The translations under genes were made by a program, and so were the position numbers. This document shows, in pieces, positions 11,001 through 23,476 of a stretch of 64,000 nt of DNA. Position 1 is the first letter of the stretch, and every line of letters begins with the position of its first letter. This DNA comes from Scylla paramamosain (Eukaryota > Arthropoda > Malacostraca > Decapoda > Portunidae): the NCBI RefSeq assembly GCF_035594125.1, contig NC_087192.1:13238501-13302500 (forward strand), given 5' to 3'. The notes under the pieces are model-generated. The model was not told the DNA's origin and ran no database searches. It saw nothing but the letters and a program-made list of their open reading frames with translations.

Positions 11001-14000
11001 AGCTCAAAAACACTCAAAATATACCTTTTTGGTAATGTTTTTCTATTTCTTGATATTGGTTGGTTTCAATCCGTTTTAGCGTTTTTCTACGTAAAACACT
11101 GAAAAGACACGTTTTGAGCAATTTTGTTTTGGATTCTCATATAGAGTGAGTTCCTTATTATTTATCGTTTTGGTGCCTAATATGCTGAAAAACACTCAGA
11201 AAACAGATTTCTGGTAAGGTCGTTTAATTTCCTCATATAGGAGTCTTTGGATGCACTTTATGGTTTGGTATATAACAGTCCGAAAAAAAAGTTAAAATTA
11301 ACTTTTTAATAATTTTCTTTTATCATATAATAGCCCTGAATTTTCCCAGAATTTTGCCATCTCGGTACCTATGAAGATGAATAACTAAAAAAAAAAAAAC
11401 TATTTTTTTATTTTCTTACTTTGTTTCTAAATAAAGTGTTATTTGTGGGTTTTAACTTTTTGGTACTTAAGGAACTTAAAAACACTTATAATACACATTT
11501 CTCGTAATGTCCTTTCGTTTCGCAAACATAAGGTTCTTTATATGTATTTAAGCGTTTTTATAGATAACATGATGAAAACCCTCAAAATATATGTTTTTGG
11601 TAATTTTATTCTGTTTCTCCATAAAAGGTGTTTTGCATGCGTTTTAGCGTTTTGGTATGTAATGAGCTCAAAAACACTTAAAGGCAAGTTCTTGGTAAAA
11701 GTTGTTTTTATTCCCATGTAATGTTATTACCCTGCTTTTTAGTGCTTTATTGCCTAACACGCTCAAAAACACTCAAAAAACACTTTTCTTGTAATATCAT
11801 TTTTTTTTCTTACATAAAGCTAGTTTTGCATGAAATTTGGGGTTTTGGTAACTAAGAATGTGAAAAAAAAACTCAAAACACAGGCATAGTGTAAGGTTGT
11901 TCTATTTTTTAATTAAAAATATTATTCATGAGTTCCAGCATTTTGGTATGTAAGAAACTTTTCTAATACACACATTTGGTAAGGTATTTCTGTTTCAAAA
12001 TTAAAAGTGTTATTCATGAGTTTCAGCTTTTTGGTATGTAAGAAACTTCTTTATTTTACACGAGTTTTTGAATTTTTTTCCTTTCTGGTTCTTGTCAAAC
12101 TATAAAACACTTATACACGTTTCTCGTAATGTCCTTTTCTTTGCCAATATAAAGTGCTTTCCATCCATTTTTTCATTTTTTGTAGGTAACAAGCTCAAAA
12201 ACACATCAAAATATATCTTTTTGGTAATATTATTCTATTTCTTCATATTGGTTTGTTTACATCCGTTTTAGCGTTTTTCTACGTAAATCACTGAAAAGAC
12301 ACGTATTCAGTAATATTGTTGATATTGCTGAAAAACACTCAAAAGACAGGTTTCTGGTAAAGTCGTGTAATTTCCCCATATAGGTGGATTTGCATACACT
12401 TCAGGGTTTGTACATAACTCAAGAAAAAAGTTAAAATTATTATTATTTTTTTTTTTTACAAAATTTCCATGAATTTTGCCAGAATTTTGGCATCTCGGTA
12501 ACTATGAAGATGAATAACAAAAAAAAATCTCTCTATAAAGAGTGTTATTTGTGGGTTTTAGCTTTTTGGTACTTAAGTAACTTAAAAACACTCATAATAC
12601 ACGATTTTCGTAATGTCCTTTTGTTATACAAACATAGGGTTCTTTACATGTATTTAAGCGTTTTTATAGGTTACATGATCAAAAACACTCAAAATACATG
12701 TTTTTGGTAATGTTATTCTGTTTCTCCATAAAGGGTGTTTTCCATACGTTTTAGAGATTTGGTATGTAAGGAGTTAAAAAACACTTAAAGGCAAGTTCTT
12801 CGTAAAAGTTGGTTTTATTCCCATGTAATGTGATTGTTCTGCTTTTTAGGGCATTGTTGCATATCACGCTCAAAAACACTAAAAAGACACTTTTTTGGTA
12901 ATGTCATTTTTTTTCCCACATGAAGGTAGTTTCGCATGTAATTTGGCATTTTCGTAACTAAGAATGTGAAAAACACTCAAAATACACAATATGGTAAGGT
13001 AGTTCTGTTTATTGATTAAAAGTGTTATTCATGCATTTCATCATTTCGGTTTGTAAGAAATTTCTCTATATACACGAGTTTCTGCGTTTATTGCCTTGTT
13101 GTTGTTTTAAAACTATAAAACACTCATTATACACGTTTCTCGTAAAATCCTTTTGTCTCCTAATATAGAGTGCTTTACATCCATTTTTGCATTTTTTGTA
13201 GGTAACAAGCTCAAAAACACTCAAAATATATCTTTTTAGTAATGTTATTGTATTTCTTCATATAGGTTGGTTTGCATCCGCTTTAGTGTTTTTCTACGTA
13301 AAACACTGAAAAGACACGTTTTCAGTAATTTTGTTTTGGATTCACATATCGACTGACTTCCATATTATTCATCGTGTTGGTGCCTAACATGCTGAAAAAC
13401 ACTGAAAAGACAGGTTTCTGATAAAGTCGTTTAACTTCTCTATATAGGTGTCTTTGCATGCACTTTAAGGTTTGGTACTTAACAATCCGAAAAAAAAGCT
13501 ATAATTAACTTTTTTGTTAATGTTCTTTTTTCCACATAAATTCCCTGAATTTTGGCAGAATTTTGGCATCTCGGTACCTATAAGGATGAATAACAAAAAA
13601 AGAAATCCCATTTTTTTTATTTTTTTTTGTTTATTTATTTTTTCTAAATAAAGAGTGTTATTTGTGGGTTTTAGCTTTTAGGTACTGAAAGAACTTAAAA
13701 AAACACTCATAATACACGTTTCTCGTAATGTCCTTTCGTTTCCCAAACATAAGGTTCTTTGCATGTATTTAAGTGTTTTTATAGATAATATGATCAAAAA
13801 CACTCAAAATACATGTATTTGGTAATATTATTCTGTTTCTCCATAAATTGTATTTTGCAGGCGTTTTAGCGTTTTGGTATGTAAGGAGCTCAAAAACACT
13901 TAAAGGCAAGTTCTTGGTAAAACTTGGTTTTATTCCCATGTAATGTGATTGCCCTTCCTTTTAGTGCTTTATTGCGTAACACGTTCAAAAACACTCAAAA

Positions 14001-14003
14001 GAC
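8027..14003 (+). repeat. Forward satellite block, about five HORs
   Basis: The block runs from m3 to the start of m4. Near 8559-8747 a 92-bp tandem duplication is followed by a jump from m8/m9 wording straight to m6 (ttttggttccttttgcttcc). An alpha-type HOR starts near 8953. From about 11440 on, the sequence is matched at an offset of about +9.0 kb by 20480 onward. Near 12310 a deletion joins m8 to m9 (aatattgttgatattgctga). This scar also occurs near 17070, 21328, 24030 and 41105, and reversed near 60705. Confidence 0.88.
8559..8747 (+). repeat. Recent 92-bp tandem duplication
   Basis: Two adjacent 92-bp segments, about 8559-8650 and 8656-8747, read from aaaaagacatgtttccag to tgctttttgg. 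I see one mismatch (cctaacttgc against cctaacatgc). The repeat is offset by 97 bp, close to one monomer, and its sequence is m8. Neighbouring monomers differ far more from each other, so this is a young duplication. Confidence 0.9.
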
Positions 14004-14477
14004 ATGCAAGGCCTCGTATATGAGGAAATAAGAGACCTTATCTGAAATCTGTCTTTTGAGTGTTTTTCAGCATGTTAGGCACCAAAACGATAAATAATAA
14101 GGAACTCTCTCTATGTGGGAATCCAAAAGAAAATTACTGAAAACTTGTCTTCTCAGTGTTTTACGTAGAAAAACACTAAAACTCATGCAAACCAACCAAT
14201 ATCAAGAAGCAGAAAAACATTACCAAAAATATATATTTTGAGTGTTTTTGAGCTTGTTACATAAAAAAAAACACAAAATTGATACAAAACACTCTATATT
14301 GGGAAGCAAACGGACATTACGAGAAAAGTGTATAATGAATGTTTTATAGTTCAAAAAAACCACAAGCCAAAAAACGCAAAAACTCGTGTATATGGAAAAG
14401 CTTCCTAGATACTAAAATGCTGAAACTCATGAATAACACTCTTAATTGAGGAACAGAACAACCTTACTAAATACGTG
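14004..14477 (-). repeat. Amplified inverted block, copy 2 (reversed m9-m5)
   Basis: Forward m4 stops at aaaacactcaaaagacatg and reversed m9-m5 follows (gcaaggcctcgtatatgagg). Forward m3 resumes at 14478 with tcaaaaacactaataggc. Shared wording (gcaaggcctcg; tacgtgtcaaaaacacta; aagtttttcg) pairs this copy with the one at 23.0 kb, as expected if both lie in the same duplicated segment. Confidence 0.92.
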
Positions 14478-17400
14478 TCAAAAACACTAATAGGCAAGTT
14501 TTTCGTAAAAGTTGGTTTTATTCCCATGTAATGTGATTGCCCTGCTTTTTAGTGCTTTATTGCCTAACATGCTCAAAAACACTCAAAGACACTTTTCTGG
14601 TAATGTCATTTTTTTCCCACATAAAGTTAGTTTCGCATGGAATTTGGGGTTTTGGTAACTAAGAATGTAAAAAAAACACTTAAAATACACGCATTTAGTA
14701 AGGTTGTTCTGTTTGTTGATTAAGAGTGTTATTTATGAGTTTCAGCATTTTGGTATCTTAGAAACCTCTCCACACAGACGAGTTTTTGCGTTGTTTGCCT
14801 TGTGATTCAGGTGAAACTTTAAAACACTCATTATACACTTTTCTCGTTATGTCCAGTTTTTTTTCCTAATATACAATGCTTTGCATCCATTTTTGCGTTT
14901 TTTTATGTAACAAGCGAAAAAACACACAAAATATACTTTTCTGGTAATATTATTCTATTTTTTCATATTCGTTGGTTTGCATCCGTTTTAGCGTTTTTTT
15001 ACGTAAATCTTTTATAAGACACGTTTTCAGTAATTTTGTTTTGGATTTCCATATAGAATGACTTTAATTTTATTTATCGTTTTGGTGCCTAACATGCGTA
15101 AAAACACTCAAAAGACAGGTTTCCTGTAAAGTCGTTAAATTTTCCCAAATAGGTGGCTTTGCATACACTTTATGGTTTGGTACATAACTCCGGAAAAATG
15201 TAAAATTAACTTTTTCGATAATGTTCTTTTTTTCCACATAATTTCCTTGAATTTTGGCAGAATTTTGGAATCTTGGTACCTATGAACATGAATAACAAAA
15301 AAATAAAAATGCTATTTTTTATTTATTTATTTTTTTCTCTATAAAGAGTGTTATTTGTAGTTTTTAACGTTTTGGTACTTAAGCAATTTAAAAACATTCA
15401 TAATACACATTTCTCGTAATGTCCTTTCGTTTCCCAAATATAGGGATCTTTGCATGTATTTAAGCGTTTTTATAGGTAACATGATAAAAAAAACACTCAA
15501 AAACACTTGTTTTTTGGTAATGTTATTCTGCTTCTCCATAAAGGTGTGTTTTGCATGCGTTTTTTAGCGATTTGGTATATAAGGAGCTAAAAAACACTTC
15601 AAGGCAAGTTCTTGGTAAAAGTTGGTTTTATTCCAATGTAATATGATTGCCCTGGTTTTTAGTGCTTTATTGCCTAACACGCTGAAAAACACTCAAAAGA
15701 CACTTCTGGTAATGTCATTTTTTTCCCACATAAAGCTTGTTTCGCATACTATTTGAGGTTTTGCTAAGAATGTGAAAAAAAAAAACACTCAAAATACACG
15801 CATTTGGTAATGTTGTTCTGTTTCTCAATTAAGATTGTTATTCATAAGTTTCAGCATTTTGGTATCTAAGAAACTTCTTTATATACAGGACTTTTTGCGT
15901 TTTTTGCCTTGTGGTTCTTGTGAGCCACAAGTTCTTTTCCCCGAAAATAATAAGACACTCATTATAGATGTTTCTCGTAATGTCCTTTTCTTTCCCAATA
16001 GGGAGTGCTTTGCATCCATTTTCACGTTTTTTCTAGGTAACAAGCTCAAAAACACTCAAAATATACCTTTTTGGTAATGTTATTTTTTTTCTTCATAATG
16101 GTTGGTTTCCGTTGGATATAGCGTTTTTCTACATAAAACACCGAAAAAACTCGTTTTCAGTAATTTTGTTTTCGATTCCCAAAGAATATTGCCAGAATCT
16201 TGGCATCTTAGTACCTATGAAGATGAATAACAAAAAAAAAAAAATTATTTTGTTTTTTTTTTCTCTATAAAGAGTTTTATTTGTGAGTTTTAGCTTTTTT
16301 GGTACTTAAGGAACTTAAAAACACTCATACTACACGTTTCTCGTAATGTCCTTTCCATTCCCAAACATAAGGTTCTTTGCATGAATTTAAGCGTTTTTAT
16401 AAATAACATGATCAAAAACAGTCAAAATACATGTTTTTGGTAATGTTAGTCTGTTTCTCCATAAAAGGGTGTTTTTGCATGCGTTTTAGCGTTTTGGTAT
16501 GTAAGGAGTTAAAAAAAAACACTTAAAGGCAAGTTCTTCGTAAAAGTTGATTTTATTCCCATGTAATGTGATTGTTCTGCTTTTAGTGCTTTGTTGGAAA
16601 TCACGCTCAAAAACACTCAAAAGACACTTTTCTGGTAATGTTTTTTTCTTTTTTTTCCCCTTATAAAGCTAGTTTCGCATGTAATTTGGGATTTTCGTAA
16701 CTAAGAACGTGAAAAAAACTCAAAATACACATATTTGGTAAGGTAGTTCTGTTTCTCAATTAAAAGTGTTATTCATGCATTTCAGCATTTTGATATGTAA
16801 GAAACTTCTCTATAAACACGAGTTTTTGCGTTTTTTGCCTTGTGGTTCGTCTGAAACTATAAAACACTCATTATACACGTTTCTCGTAATGTTCTTTTGT
16901 TTCCCAATATAGAGTGCTTTCCATCCATTTTCGCATTTTTTCTAGGTAAAAAGCTGAAAAACACTCAAAATATATCTTTTTGGTAATGTTACTCTATTTC
17001 TTCATATTGGTTGGTTTGCATCCGTTTTAGCGTTTTTCTTCGTAAATGACTGAAAAGACACGTTTTTAGTAATATTGTTGAAATTGCTGAAAAAACACTC
17101 AAAATACAGATTTCTGGTAAAGTTTTGTTATTTCTCCATATAGATGGCTTTGCATGCACTTCTGTTTTTGGTACATAATTCCGGAAAAAAGCTATTTTTT
17201 TTTATATGTCGTTTCGTTTCACAGACATAGGGTTCTTTGCATGTATTTAAGCGTTTTTATTGGTAACATGATCAAAAACATTCAAAATACATGTTTTGGG
17301 TAATGTTAAAGGGTAATGTTAAAGGGTGTTTTGCATGCGTTTTAGCGTTTTCGTATGTAAGGAGTTAAACACACTTAAGGGCAATTTCTTCTTTAAAGTT

Positions 17401-20400
17401 AGTTTTATTCGTATATAATGTGATTATTCTGTTTTTTAGTGCTTTGCTGCATATCACGCTCAAAAAGACTCAAAAGACACTTTTCTGGTAATGTTTTTTT
17501 TTCCCACATAAAGCTAGTTTCAAATGTAATTTGGGATTTTCGTAACTAAGAATGTGAAAAACACTCAAAATACACACATTTGGTAAGGTAGTTCTGTTTT
17601 TCAATTAAAAGTGTTATTCATGAGTTTTAGCATTTTGGTATGTAAGAAACTTCTCTATATACACGAGATTTTGCGTTTTTCGTCTTTAGGTTCTTGTGAA
17701 ACTATAAATTAATCATTATACACGTTTCTCTAAATGTCCTTTTGCTTCCCAATATAGAGTGCTTTTACATCCATTTTCGTGTTTTTCGTAGGTAAAAAGC
17801 TCAAAAACACTTTTTGGTAATGTTATTCTATTTCTTCTTATTTGTTGCTTTGCATCCCTTTTAGCAATTTTTTTCTACGTGAAACACTGAAAAGACACGT
17901 TTTCAGTAATTTTGTTTTGGATTCACATATTCACTAACTTCCATATTATTTATCGGTTTGGTGCCTAACATGTTGAAAAATACTGAAAAGACAGGTTTCT
18001 GGTAATCTCGTTTATTTTCCTCATATAGGTGGCTTTGCATGTACTTTAGGGTTTGGTAAATAACAATCCGAAAAAAAGCTATAATTAACTTTTTTGATAA
18101 TGTTCTTTTTTCCACATAAATTCCCTGAATTTTGGCAGAATTTTTGCATCTTGGTACTTATGAAAATCAATACAAAAAAATGCAATTTTTTTATTCAATT
18201 TTTTATTATTTTTCTCTTGAAAGAGTGTTATTTGTGGGTTTTAACGTTTTGGTACTTAAGAAACTTAAAAGCAGTCATAATACACGTTTTTCGTAATGTC
18301 CTTTCGTTTCCGAAAGATAGGTTTCTTTGCATGTATTTAAGCGTTTTTATAGGTAACATGATCAAAAACACTTAAAACACATGTTTTTTGTCATGTTTTT
18401 TCTGCTTCTCCATAAAGGAGTGTTTTGCATGCGTTTTAGCGTTTTGGTATGTAAGGAGCTCAAAACACATAATGGCAAGTTCTTGGTCAAAGTTGGTTTT
18501 ATTCCCATGTAATGTGATTGCCCTGCTTTTTAGTGCTTTATTGCCTAACACGCTCAAAAACACTCAAAAGACACTTCTGGTAATGTCATTTTTTTCCCAC
18601 ATAAAGCTAGTTTCGCATGCTATTTGGGATTTTGCTAAGAATGTGAAAAACACTGAAAATACATGCTTTTGGTAAGGTTTTTCTTTTTCTCAATAAAGAT
18701 TGTTATTCATGAGTTTCAGCATTTTGATATCTAAGAAACTTCTTTATATACACGAGTTTTTGCGTTTTTTGCCTTGTGGTTTTTGTGAACCACAAGTTCT
18801 TTTGCTCGAAAATAATAAGACACTCATAATACACGTTTCTCGTAATGTCCTTTTGTTTCCCAATAGGGAGTGGTTTGCATCCATTTTCACCTTTTTTGTA
18901 GGTAACTAGCTCAAAAACACTTAAAATATACCTTTTTGGTAATGTTATTCTAATTTTTTTTCATATTGGTTGGTTTGCATCCGATTTAGCGTTTTTCTAC
19001 GTAAAACACCGAAAAGATACGTTTTCAGTAATTTTGCTTTAGATTCCCATATAAAGTGACTTCCATCTTATTTATCGTTTTGGTGCCTAACATGCTGAAA
19101 AACACTCATCAGACAGTTTTCTGGCAAAGACGTTTGATTTCCCCATATAGGTGGTTTTGCATACACTATAGGGTTTGCTACATAACAGTCGAAGAAAATA
19201 AAGCTAAAATTATCTTTTTTGATAATGTTCTTATTTCACAAAATTTCATGAATTTTGCCCGAATTTTGGCATCTCGGTACCTGTGATGATGAATAAGAAA
19301 GAAAAAAAAATATCGTAGTTTTTTATTTATTTATTTTTTCTCAATAGAGAGTTATTTGTGGCTTTTAGCTTTTTGGTTCTTAATAAATTTAAAAACACTC
19401 ATAATACACGTTCTCGTAATGTCCTTTCGTTTTCCACAAATAGGATTCTTAGCATGTATTTAAGCGATTTATTGGTAAAATGATCAAAAACACTCAAAAT
19501 ACATGTTTTTGGTGATGTTATTCTGTTTTTTCATAAAGTGTGTTTTGCATGCGTTTTAGTGTTTTGGTATATAAGGAGCTCAAAAACACGTAAAGGCAAG
19601 TTCTTGGTAAACATTGTTTTTTTTTTCCCATGTAATGTGATTGCCCTTCTTTTAAGTGCTCTATTGCCTATCACCCTCAAAAACACTCAATAGAAGCTTT
19701 TCTGAAAATGTGATTTTTTTTTTTTTCCACATAAAGCTGGTTTAGCAATGAATTTGGGTTTTGGGTAACTAAGAATGTGAAAAGCACTCAAAATACACGC
19801 ATTTATTAAGGTTGATCTGTTTCTCAATTAGGAGTTTTATACACGAGTTTTAGCATTTTAGTATCTAGGAAACCTCTCCATATACACGAGATTGCGCGTT
19901 TTTTTGCCTTGTTGTTCTTTTGAACTATAAAACATTCATTATACACTTTTCTTGCAATGTCCTTTTGTTTCGCAATATAGAGTGCTTTGCATCAATTTTC
20001 GCGTTTTTTGTAGGTAACAAGCTCAAAAACACTCAAAATATACCTTTTTAGTAACGTTTTTCTATTTCTTGATATTAGTTGCTTTGCATCCCTTTCAGCG
20101 TTTTTCTACGTAAAACACTGAGAAGACACGTTTTCAGTAACTTTGTTTTGGATTCAAATATAGAGTGAGTTCCTTAATATTTATCGTTTTGGTGCCTAAC
20201 ATGCTAAAAAAAAAAAACACTCAAAACACAGATTTCTGGTAAGTTCGTTTAATTTCCTAATATAGGAGGCTTTGCATGCACTTTAGGGTTTGGTACATAA
20301 CAGGCCGAAAAAAAAGCTGAAATTAACTTTTTTGATAATATTCTTTTATCATACGATTGCCCTGAATTTTCCCAGAATTTTGGCATCTCGGTACTATGAA

Positions 20401-20949
20401 GATAAATAACAAAAAAAACAAAAAAAATTCCTATTTTTTTATTTTTTTATTTTTGATTTTCTAAATAAAGAGTGTTATTTGTGGGCTTTAGCTTTTTGGT
20501 ACTTAAGGAACTTAAAAACACTTATAATACTCATTTCTCGTAATGTCCTTTCGTTTCGCAAAGATAAGGTTCTTTGTATGTATTTAAGCGTTTTTATAGA
20601 TAACATGATTAAAACCCTCAAAATATATGTTTTTGGAAATTTTATTCTGTTTCTCCATAAAAGGTGTTTTGCATGCGTTTTAGGGTTTTGGTATGTAATG
20701 AGCTCAAAAACACTTAAAAGCAAGTTATTGGTAAAAGTTGTTTTTATTACAATGTAATGTGATTACCCTGGTTTTTAGTGCTTTATTGCCTAACACGCTC
20801 AAAAACACTCAAAAGACACTTTTCTGATAATATCATTTTTTTTTTTCCCACATAAAGCTAGTTTTGCATGGAATTTGGGGTTTTGGTAACTAAGAATGTG
20901 AAAAAAAAACTCAAAACACAGGCATTTAGTAAGGTTGTTCTATTTCTTA

Positions 20950-21000
20950 ATGCTGTAACTTATGAATAACACTTTTAGTGTTATTCATAAGTTACAGCAT
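20950..21000. repeat. Perfect 24-bp-arm palindrome, 3-bp loop
   Basis: The arm 20950-20973 (starts atgctgtaacttatg) is the exact reverse complement of 20977-21000 (ends ataagttacagcat), with spacer ttt. Related copies near 11900 and 53710 have only the right-hand arm sequence after ttcttaatt/tttaatt. The left arm is therefore a local inverted copy added in this lineage, as expected from fold-back copying. Confidence 0.95.
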
Positions 21001-21687
21001 TTCGGTATGTAAGAAACTTTTCTAATACACACATTTCGTAAGGTATTTCTGTTTCAAAATTAAAAGTGTTATTCATGAGTTTCAGCTTTTTAGTATGTAA
21101 GAAACTTCTTTATGTACACGATTTTTTGAGCTTTTTACCTTGTGGTTCTTGTCAAACAATAAAACACTCATACACGTTTCTCGTAATGTCCTTTTCTTTG
21201 CCATATAAAGTGCTGTCCATCCATTTTTGCCTTTTTTGTAGGTAACAAGCTCAAAAACACATCAAAATATATTGTTTTAACGTTTTTCTACGTAAATCAC
21301 TGAAAACACACGTTTTCAGTAATATTGTTGAAATTGCTGAAAAACACTCAAAAGACAGGTTTCTGGTAAAGTCGTGTAATTTCCCCATATAGGTGGATTT
21401 GCATACACTTCAGGGTTTGTACATAACTCCGGAAAAAGCTAAAATTATTATTATTTTTTTTTTTTTACAAAATTTCCATGAATTTCGAAAGAATTTTGGC
21501 ATCTCGGTACCTATGAAGATGAATAAAAAAAAAGATTCTCTCTATAAAGAGTGTTATTTGTGGGTTTTAGCTTTTTGGTACTTGAGGAACTTAAAAACAC
21601 TCATAATACACGATTTTCGTAATGTCCTTTAGTTATACAAACATAGGGTTCTTTAAGCGTTTTTATAGGTTACATGATCAAAAACAC

Positions 21688-21728
21688 TCAAAATATATCG
21701 TTTTAACGTTTTTCTACGTAAATCACTG
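21688..21728 (+). repeat. 41-bp templated patch inside m2
   Basis: Within an otherwise ordinary m2, the middle is replaced by 41 bp matching 21262-21302 at 40 of 41 positions by eye (mismatch tattg/tatcg). The donor is itself a deletion-bearing m7/m8 joint (ttttaacgtttttctacg, then taaatcactg), so the donor scar was copied about 426 bp downstream. Upstream tacatgatcaaaaacactca and downstream tgtttctccataaagg are normal m2 sequence. Confidence 0.85.
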
Positions 21729-23008
21729 TTATTATGTTTCTCCATAAAGGGTGTTTTGCATGCGTTTTAGCGATTTGGTATATAAGGAGTTAAAAAACAC
21801 TTAAAGGCAAGTTCTTCGTAAAAGTTGGTTTTATTCTCATGTAATGTGATTTTTTAACTTTTTAGTGCTTTATTGCATATCACGCTCAAAAACACTAAAA
21901 AAACAATTTTTTGGTATTGTTATTTTTTTTATCCCACATGAAGGTAGTTTCGCATGGAATTTGGCATTTTCGTAACTAAGAATGTGAAAAGCACTCAAAA
22001 TACACAATTTGGTAAGGTAGTTCTGTTTATCGATTAAAAGTGTTATTCATGCATTTCATCATTTCGGTATGTAAGAAATTTCTCTATATACACGAGTTTT
22101 TTGCGTTTATTTGCTTGTGGTTCTTTTAAAACTATAAAACACTTATTATACACGTTTCTCGTAATGTCCTTTTGTTTCCTAATATAAAGTACTTTACATC
22201 CATTTTTGCATTTTTTGTTGGTAACAAGCTCAAAAACACTCAAAATATATCTTTTTGGTAATGTTATTCTATTTCATCATATAGGTTGGTTTGCATCCGC
22301 TTGAGTGTTTTCTACGTAAAACACTGAAAAGACACGTTTTCACTAATTTTGTTTTGCTTTCACATATTGACTGACTTCCATATTATTTATCGTTTTGGTG
22401 CCTAACATGCTAAAAAACACTGACAAGACAGGTTTCTGTTAAAATCGTTTAACTTCCCTATATAGGTGTTTTTGCATGCTATTTAGGGTTTGGTACATAA
22501 CAATCCGAAAAAAAAGCTATAATTAACTTTATTGGTAATGTTCTATTTTCCACATAAATTCCCTGAATTTTGTCAGAATTTTGGCATCTCGGTACCTATA
22601 AGGATGAATAATAAAAAAAAAAATCCAATTTTTTTTTGTTTATCTTTTTTCTAAATAATGAGTGTTATTTGTGGGTTTTAGCTTTTAGGTACTAAAGGAA
22701 CTTAAAAAAACATCTATAATCCACGTTTCTCGTAATGTCCTTTCGTTTCCCAAACATAAGGTTCTTTGCATGTATTTAAGCGTTTTTATAGATAATATGA
22801 TCAAAAACACTTAAAATACATGTATTTGGTAATATTATTCTATTTCTCCATAAAATATTTTGCATGAGTTTTAGCGTTTTGGTATGTCAGGAGCTCAAAA
22901 ACACTTAAAGGCAAGTTCTTGGTAAAATTTGGTTTTATTCCCATGTAATGTGATTGCCCTTCGTTTTAGTGCTTTATTGCGTAACACGCTCAAAAACACT
23001 CAAAAGAC

Positions 23009-23476
23009 ATGCAAGGCCTCGCATATGATGAAATAAGAGACCTTACAAGAAAACTGCCTTTTGATTGTTTTTCAGCATGTTAGGCACCAAAACGATAAAT
23101 AATAAGGAACTCACTATATGTGGGAATCCAAAAGAAAATTACTGAAAACGTGTCTTCTCAGTGTTTTACGTAAAACTGATGCAAAACCAACCAATATCAA
23201 GAAGCAGAAAAAACATTACCAAAAATATATATTTTGAGTGTTTTTGAGCTTGTTACATACAAAAAAAAAACACAAAATTGATACAAAACACTCTATATTG
23301 GGAAACAAAGGGACATTGCGAGAAAAGTGTATAATGAATGTTTTATAGTTCAAAAAAACCACAAGCCAAAAAACGCAAAAACTCGTGTATATGGAGAAGC
23401 TTCCTAGATACTAAAATGCTGAAATTCATGAATAACAATCTTAATTGAGAAACAGAACAACCTTACTAAATACGTG
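23009..23476 (-). repeat. Amplified inverted block, copy 3 (reversed m9-m5)
   Basis: The junctions match copy 2: aaaagacatgcaaggcctcg enters the block and tacgtgtcaaaaacac leaves it. It lies in the second half of the approximately 9-kb duplication, at an offset of about 9.0 kb from copy 2. A small deletion near 23170 (gttttacgtaaaactgatgc) removes part of m7 relative to copy 2. Confidence 0.92.

Larger units (their letters stand above)
14478..23008 (+). repeat. Forward satellite block, about eight HORs
   Basis: This is a long forward run holding both halves of a segmental duplication boundary. The segment 15.4-17.0 kb matches 55.38-56.95 kb, including the deletion scar near 16185 (gattcccaaagaatattgcc). 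The segment 16.74-19.79 kb matches 23.69-26.72 kb. At 17298-17323 a 13-bp unit (gggtaatgttaaa) is doubled inside m2. Alpha-type HOR sequence begins near 19056. From 20.48 kb the sequence is a second copy of 11.44 kb onward. Confidence 0.88.

Noticed and set aside
18388..18675. Repeated hydrophobic frames (for example 18388-18675 and 25309-25665) as a small membrane-protein family
   Set aside because: The F/L/V-rich composition follows from T-rich codons in the forward strand of the satellite. Similarity between copies is explained by segmental duplication of non-coding DNA.
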